Assembly (NCBI RefSeq): GCF_001645105.1 | Contig: NZ_LKEG01000052.1 | Location: forward strand, 250,508-314,507 | Reading direction: 5' to 3' | Length of the DNA: 64,000 nt | Origin: Pseudomonas marginalis | GTDB taxonomy: Bacteria; Pseudomonadota; Gammaproteobacteria; Pseudomonadales; Pseudomonadaceae | Shown: positions 60,850 to 64,000 of the stretch, piece after piece | Layout of the letters: each line of letters begins with the position of its first letter | How positions within the stretch are numbered: the stretch's first letter is position 1 | Made by a program: the position numbers and the translations under genes | Notes under the pieces: generated by a model | What the model was told of the DNA's origin: nothing | What the model saw: only the letters and a program-made list of their open reading frames with translations | The model's database searches: none

Positions 60850-61263
60850 ATGACTATCGCAGCCCTTCTTGCGCCCGCGGTCACCTCAGCCCTCGCCTCG
60901 GTGGTGACCTCTCTCATCACTGCTCAGCGAGCACCAACGCCGAACGATGCTGGCGCGTCCACACACAAGAACGTAGAACCGAGTTCACGTCCGCCTGGCC
61001 GGATGCAGAATCACAAGCTTACAAACCTGGGGCAAACCCTGTTGCAAGCGCCTTCAACGGAACTACGCGATAGCGGTATGACTGCCAAGCATGCCAAGGG
61101 GTTTGGTATCGCCATGGGCGGCATGGCAGCCCAGGAGGCTGGGCAAAAAATGGCCTCCGGTGGTGGCTCTCTTTCTAAGGCCTTGGGCATCGCCATGGTG
61201 GTGGGGGGTAAAGTTGCCCAGTCGTACGGTGCGGATAAATTTGATAAAGCCGGAGCTCATTAA
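60850..61263 (+). CDS. hrp-box-controlled Gly/Ala-rich small protein, paralogue 1 (candidate type III substrate)
   Basis: A 137-residue protein without Cys, not recognised as a named effector. The N-terminus fits the P. syringae-type secretion rules: Ile at position 3, no Asp or Glu in the first 12 residues (first acidic residue near 33), and six Ser in the first 50. A conserved core shared with paralogue 2 reads LTNLGQTLLQ, then KGFGIAMGGMAAQEAGQKMA and SKALGIAMVVGGKVAQSYGA, a glycine-zipper-like pattern. The perfect hrp box upstream predicts HrpL control. It could be a translocated effector, a harpin-like helper or a pore component; none is demonstrated. The gene is preceded by AAGTGAGATG, as in the paralogue. 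Confidence 0.68.
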   Translation: MTIAALLAPAVTSALASVVTSLITAQRAPTPNDAGASTHKNVEPSSRPPGRMQNHKLTNLGQTLLQAPSTELRDSGMTAKHAKGFGIAMGGMAAQEAGQKMASGGGSLSKALGIAMVVGGKVAQSYGADKFDKAGAH

Positions 61264-61267
61264 CGGT

Positions 61268-61375
61268 GCTTCATAAAGCCTGCAAGGTCATCCCGTGAAA
61301 AGGACAGGTCTGCGGTGTTGCTGTGCAATGTTCTCCAACGGGATATTGCCTGAATTGCGCAGAGGATGCCGCCGA
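61268..61375 (-). pseudogene. Relic of the 3' part of an algA-like gene
   Basis: On the minus strand this stretch resembles the end of algA. Bases 61331-61369 match algA 62201-62239 at about four of five positions, with a frame fragment LRNSGNIPLE against LRNPGKIPLE. Weaker similarity extends to 61268, where SRDDLAGFMK faces GEDDIERFED of AlgA. The frame is broken and there is no start. It sits directly after paralogue 1, where algA itself follows paralogue 2, so it is best explained as a tail copied with the small gene. Confidence 0.65.
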
Positions 61376-61414
61376 ACCTGATCCTGCAGGGCAGGTGTTT
61401 ATTTCCTTCATACA

Positions 61415-61443
61415 GGAACCGGTTTGGAATATTTTCCCACAGA
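61415..61443 (+). promoter_or_regulatory. Perfect hrp box 2 (HrpL-type ECF sigma promoter)
   Basis: GGAACC at 61415-61420, 16 bases, then CCACAGA at 61437-61443, again matching the consensus exactly and with the same spacer length as box 1. It lies 69 bases before the ATG of the gene at 61513. Confidence 0.88.
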
Positions 61444-61512
61444 GTTTGAGCATGGAAACGCACGCTGAACTATGAAGGAATCCGACCGTATTCTTATGAA
61501 GTGAGATGCCCT

Positions 61513-61995
61513 ATGACGGTTTCAAATACCCTTGCCCCTACGCAGACTACTTTCGTAGCACCTGCCTCCGCACCTGCGCCTACCGCGCAAGTATCCATCA
61601 ACCCAGCGCAATACGAAGGAGGCGCTGCGTCTTCTTTGCCCCGCATGCAAGGTATGGGGCTCACGAACTTGCGGCAAACGCTGATGCAGGGTGTCAGCAA
61701 CCACGTCAGTGCGCGCATGCCTACCGCGCTTAATATCAAACCTGAGGACAAGGAAAAGACGAAAGGGGCTGTTATCACCCTGGGCGGTGCAATGGCGCAG
61801 GGCATCGGGAAGAGGCTGGTCAACAGCGGTGGCGTTACCGGGAAGTTATTGGGCGGGGCCTTGGTCTGGGGAGGCAGGGCGGCCGAGGAGGTTGGCAAGG
61901 ACAGATACAGCAGCGCGGGCTCAAGCGGCAACAATAGCGGTACTTATAACGCCTACTCCCCGTCGGCCTGGGGGGCCCCGTCGACGTCAAAGTAA
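61513..61995 (+). CDS. hrp-box-controlled Gly/Ala-rich small protein, paralogue 2 (candidate type III substrate)
   Basis: A 160-residue Cys-free protein. The N-terminus (MTVSNTLAPTQTTFVAPASA) has Val at position 3, no acidic residue before about position 35 and five Ser in the first 50, as in Hrp-secreted proteins. The core LTNLRQTLMQ plus KGAVITLGGAMAQGIGKRLV and TGKLLGGALVWGGRAAEEVG matches paralogue 1. The C-terminus is Ser/Gly/Asn-rich. I use ATG 61513; a GTG twelve bases earlier would add MRCP. It converges with algA, whose terminator lies between them. Function is unknown. Confidence 0.68.
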   Translation: MTVSNTLAPTQTTFVAPASAPAPTAQVSINPAQYEGGAASSLPRMQGMGLTNLRQTLMQGVSNHVSARMPTALNIKPEDKEKTKGAVITLGGAMAQGIGKRLVNSGGVTGKLLGGALVWGGRAAEEVGKDRYSSAGSSGNNSGTYNAYSPSAWGAPSTSK

Positions 61996-62008
61996 GCGGG
62001 CGTTGAAT

Positions 62009-62061
62009 TAAAAAAGCCCCCACCCAACCCACTGCGGATAGGGGACGCAATGGGCTGGGTG
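62009..62061 (-). terminator. Terminator of the alginate operon after algA
   Basis: On the minus strand, CACCCAGCCCATTGCG pairs imperfectly with CGCAGTGGGTTGGGTG (62021-62036 and 62046-62061). GGGGGC and a six-base T-run follow. It lies 21 bases past the algA stop. Confidence 0.85.
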
Positions 62062-62082
62062 AGTGCTTCTTGTACGACTGTT

Positions 62083-63534
62083 TTACTGCGCGATAGTTTT
62101 CACCGAAACGCCACGTTCAACCGGTGTCGAGCGACCGTAGATATCTTCAAAGCGTTCGATATCGTCTTCGCCCAAATAACTGCCAGATTGCACTTCGATG
62201 ATCTCCAACGGGATCTTGCCCGGGTTGCGCAAGCGATGCACCGAGGCGATCGGGATGTAGGTGGACTGGTTCTCCGTGAGCAGGAACACGTTCTCGTCAC
62301 AGGTGACCTCGGCCGTGCCGCTGACCACGATCCAGTGTTCGGCGCGGTGGTGGTGCATCTGCAGGGACAAACAGGCGCCCGGCTTGACCGAGATGTGCTT
62401 GACCTGGAAACGCCCGCCCATGTCCACCGAGTCGTAGGAGCCCCACGGACGATAGACTTCACAGTGGTTCTGGGTTTCGCTGCGGCCCTGGTCGTTGAGG
62501 GTCGAGACCATCTGCTTGACGCCCTGGACCTTGTCCTTGTGGGCAATCATCATCGCGTCTTTGGTTTCCACCACTACGATGTTGTCCAGGCCGATCACCG
62601 ACACCAGTTTGCCGTTGCCGTGGATCATGCAGTTGCGGCTGTCCTGGATGACCACGTCGCCTTTGCTGACGTTACCGTGGATGTCCTTGTCGTTGACGGC
62701 CCACAGCGAGGCCCAGCAACCCACATCGCTCCAACCGGCACTCAGCGGTACCACGCAGGCACGCTGGGTTTTTTCCATCACGGCGTAGTCGATGGAATTG
62801 TCCGGGCAGCAAGCGAAGGTGGCATCGTCCAACGTCACGGTGTCGGCGGTCTGTTCACTGCGCTCCAGGGTCAGCACGCAGGTGTCGTAGATGTCGGGAT
62901 CGTGCTTTTTCAGCTCTTCAAGGAACCGGCTGGCGCGGAACAGGAACATGCCGCTGTTCCAGAAATAACCGCCGCTTTTGACGAACTCGACGGCGCGTTT
63001 TTCATCCGGCTTTTCCACGAACTGCTGCACGCGGCTCACGCCTTCCGGCAGCAGCGAATCGTTGGTGGACTTGATGTAGCCATAACCGGTTTCCGGACGG
63101 GTCGCCGGCACGCCGAACAACACCATCTCGCCGCGTTCAGCGGCCACGGTGGCCAGGGCCAGGGCGCGTTGCAGGGCTTTCTGGTCGTCGATCACGTGGT
63201 CGGCCGGCAGCACCAGCATCAGATCGTCGCGGCCTTCATTGACCAGCATCATTGCCGTCAGGGCCACGGCCGGCGCGGTGTTGCGCCCGAAGGGTTCCAT
63301 AAGGATGCGTTGGCATTCCAGTTTACGGTTGGCCAATTGCTCGTTGACGATAAAACGGTGGTCCTTGTTGCAGACCACGATCGGGGTGTCCATGCCTTCG
63401 AACACCAGGCGTTCCAGGGTTTGCTGGAACAGCGTGTGCTCGCCGGTCAGGGCCAGGAATTGTTTCGGGAACTGTTTACGCGAAAGCGGCCAAAGACGTG
63501 AGCCGCTACCACCGGAGAGGATTACTGGGATCAT
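62083..63534 (-). CDS. algA: Mannose-1-phosphate guanylyltransferase / mannose-6-phosphate isomerase AlgA
   Basis: A 483-residue bifunctional enzyme supplying GDP-mannose for alginate. The N-terminal nucleotidyltransferase has IPVILSGGSGSRLWPLSRKQ then FPKQFL, and MEPFGRNTAPAVALTAMML. The C-terminal cupin isomerase has RPWGSYDSVDMGGRFQVKHI, the metal-binding QMHHHRAEHWIVVSGTAEV and SVHRLRNPGKIPLEIIEVQS. Its place directly after algF identifies it as the last gene of the algD operon rather than the paralogues WbpW or PslB. A REP pair separates it from algF. Confidence 0.92.
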   Translation of the reverse strand: MIPVILSGGSGSRLWPLSRKQFPKQFLALTGEHTLFQQTLERLVFEGMDTPIVVCNKDHRFIVNEQLANRKLECQRILMEPFGRNTAPAVALTAMMLVNEGRDDLMLVLPADHVIDDQKALQRALALATVAAERGEMVLFGVPATRPETGYGYIKSTNDSLLPEGVSRVQQFVEKPDEKRAVEFVKSGGYFWNSGMFLFRASRFLEELKKHDPDIYDTCVLTLERSEQTADTVTLDDATFACCPDNSIDYAVMEKTQRACVVPLSAGWSDVGCWASLWAVNDKDIHGNVSKGDVVIQDSRNCMIHGNGKLVSVIGLDNIVVVETKDAMMIAHKDKVQGVKQMVSTLNDQGRSETQNHCEVYRPWGSYDSVDMGGRFQVKHISVKPGACLSLQMHHHRAEHWIVVSGTAEVTCDENVFLLTENQSTYIPIASVHRLRNPGKIPLEIIEVQSGSYLGEDDIERFEDIYGRSTPVERGVSVKTIAQ

Positions 63535-63608
63535 GTGTTTCTCCTTGAATCAATTTGGGTCAGAGCTACGAAGGTTTGTCGTTTCACTCTTGTTTTTGTC
63601 TCGGTCCT

Positions 63609-63696
63609 TGTGGGAGCCGGCTTGCCTGCGATGCAGGCGACTCGGTCTGTCAGTGACACCGAGGTGATGCCATCGCGGGCAAGCCCGGCTCCCACA
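63609..63696. repeat. REP pair (REPIN) inside the algF-algA gap
   Basis: Inverted copies of the GGCTTGCCTGCGAT-type REP (TGTGGGAGCCGGCTTGCCTG and its near complement) flank about 35 bases. It occupies most of the 171-base gap between algF and algA and can form a strong hairpin in the operon mRNA. Confidence 0.88.
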
Positions 63697-63705
63697 GGAA
63701 AATAG

Positions 63706-64000
63706 TTAGCGGGTCGATACCGGGCGTTTTACCCAGACTGGCGAAATGCTCGAACCCGAACCGGTCACGTACAGCACCGCGGCCTCACCGCGTTCCAGGG
63801 CCACCGGCTTCACGTCGCCGACTTTTTTGTCGCCGTCATACAGCGCCAGGCTCACCTTCACCGGGTTGATCTCGCGCTCGCCACGGCCCTTGGCCGCCAC
63901 CGACTTGACCACATCCGTCTTGCCATCAGCGGTTTTCAGGGTCAGGGCCTTGTCGCTGAGGTTCTGCACGCGCACCAGGGATTTCTGCTTGTTCTTGAAC
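63706..64000 (-). CDS. algF: Alginate O-acetylation protein AlgF, N-terminus outside the window
   Basis: The last 98 codons are in the window, reading in frame from 63999 (FKNKQKSLVRVQNLSDKALT) to the TAA at 63706-63708. The visible part is a small beta-rich domain: TLKTADGKTDVVKSVAAKGR, VKVSLALYDGDKKVGDVKPV, YVTGSGSSISPVWVKRPVST. AlgF is a periplasmic protein that works with AlgI and AlgJ in O-acetylating alginate. The assignment rests on this sequence together with algA immediately downstream, the standard algI-algJ-algF-algA order. Confidence 0.82.
   Translation of the reverse strand, partial: FKNKQKSLVRVQNLSDKALTLKTADGKTDVVKSVAAKGRGEREINPVKVSLALYDGDKKVGDVKPVALERGEAAVLYVTGSGSSISPVWVKRPVSTR

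Noticed and set aside
61260..61463. 67-codon minus-strand frame between the two hrp-box genes as a separate gene
   Set aside because: The frame is not the one matching algA, and the region is better explained as a decayed algA tail plus the second hrp promoter.

Overview
The window is chromosomal DNA from a Pseudomonas of the fluorescens group. This rests on the high GC content with G/C-ending codons, two families of paired REP elements (one with a GGGGGCTTGC-type core, one with a GGCTTGCCTGCGAT-type core), a Pseudomonas-type dcw cluster ending in lpxC, and an algF-algA pair at the right edge.

Layout. 1-10.5 kb: end of a D-2-hydroxyacid dehydrogenase gene, a LysE exporter, an AlkK-like acyl-CoA synthetase, exported DUF1302 and DUF1329 proteins, a MalT-type LuxR regulator and a metallo-beta-lactamase-fold hydrolase. 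10.7-16.5 kb: an OmpA-like lipoprotein, then a minus-strand operon lpoA-yraN-diaA/gmhA-like-BON lipoprotein, divergent from rsmI, followed by rnpB. 16.8-34.7 kb: the complete division and cell-wall cluster mraZ-rsmH-ftsL-ftsI-murE-murF-mraY-murD-ftsW-murG-murC-ddlB-ftsQ-ftsA-ftsZ-lpxC. It has a clear sigma70 promoter and three MraZ boxes, and most genes overlap by 1-11 bases. 35.0-36.5 kb: an AT-richer island encoding a CesT-like type III secretion chaperone translationally coupled to an OspC-like effector. 36.6-46.2 kb: a diguanylate cyclase, an OprD-type porin, and an RND efflux operon with its own Cus/Cop-type two-component system and a matching upstream palindrome. 46.4-52.3 kb: small conserved genes, CheV, a GNAT enzyme, a 2-ketoacid reductase and a LysR regulator. 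52.4-57.2 kb: an aromatic-acid efflux operon of AaeXAB type with its own outer-membrane factor. 57.2-58.8 kb: a tandemly duplicated two-gene module of unknown function that carries a copy of the 3' end of the neighbouring efflux gene. 58.9-60.7 kb: an NTF2-like protein, a short-chain dehydrogenase and a small membrane protein. 60.7-62.0 kb: two paralogous Gly/Ala-rich genes, each behind a perfect hrp box. 62.1-64 kb: algA and the C-terminal part of algF.

The part that stands out is a scattered type III secretion regulon. Two genes at 60.85 and 61.5 kb each follow GGAACC-N16-CCACAGA, the promoter signature of the ECF sigma factor HrpL, and their N-termini obey the known rules for Hrp secretion signals. 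A separate chaperone-effector pair at 35 kb resembles the Shigella/Chromobacterium OspC/CopC ADP-riboxanase family but lacks its ankyrin domain, and a degenerate hrp-box-like sequence lies ahead of it. No secretion apparatus gene is in the window, so it would have to lie elsewhere in the genome. Two duplications (57-58 kb and 60.8-62 kb) share a design: a small accessory gene unit was copied together with the 3' tail of the convergent core gene, leaving relics of the efflux adaptor gene and of algA. All family assignments come from reading translations and remembered motifs; no database search was run.
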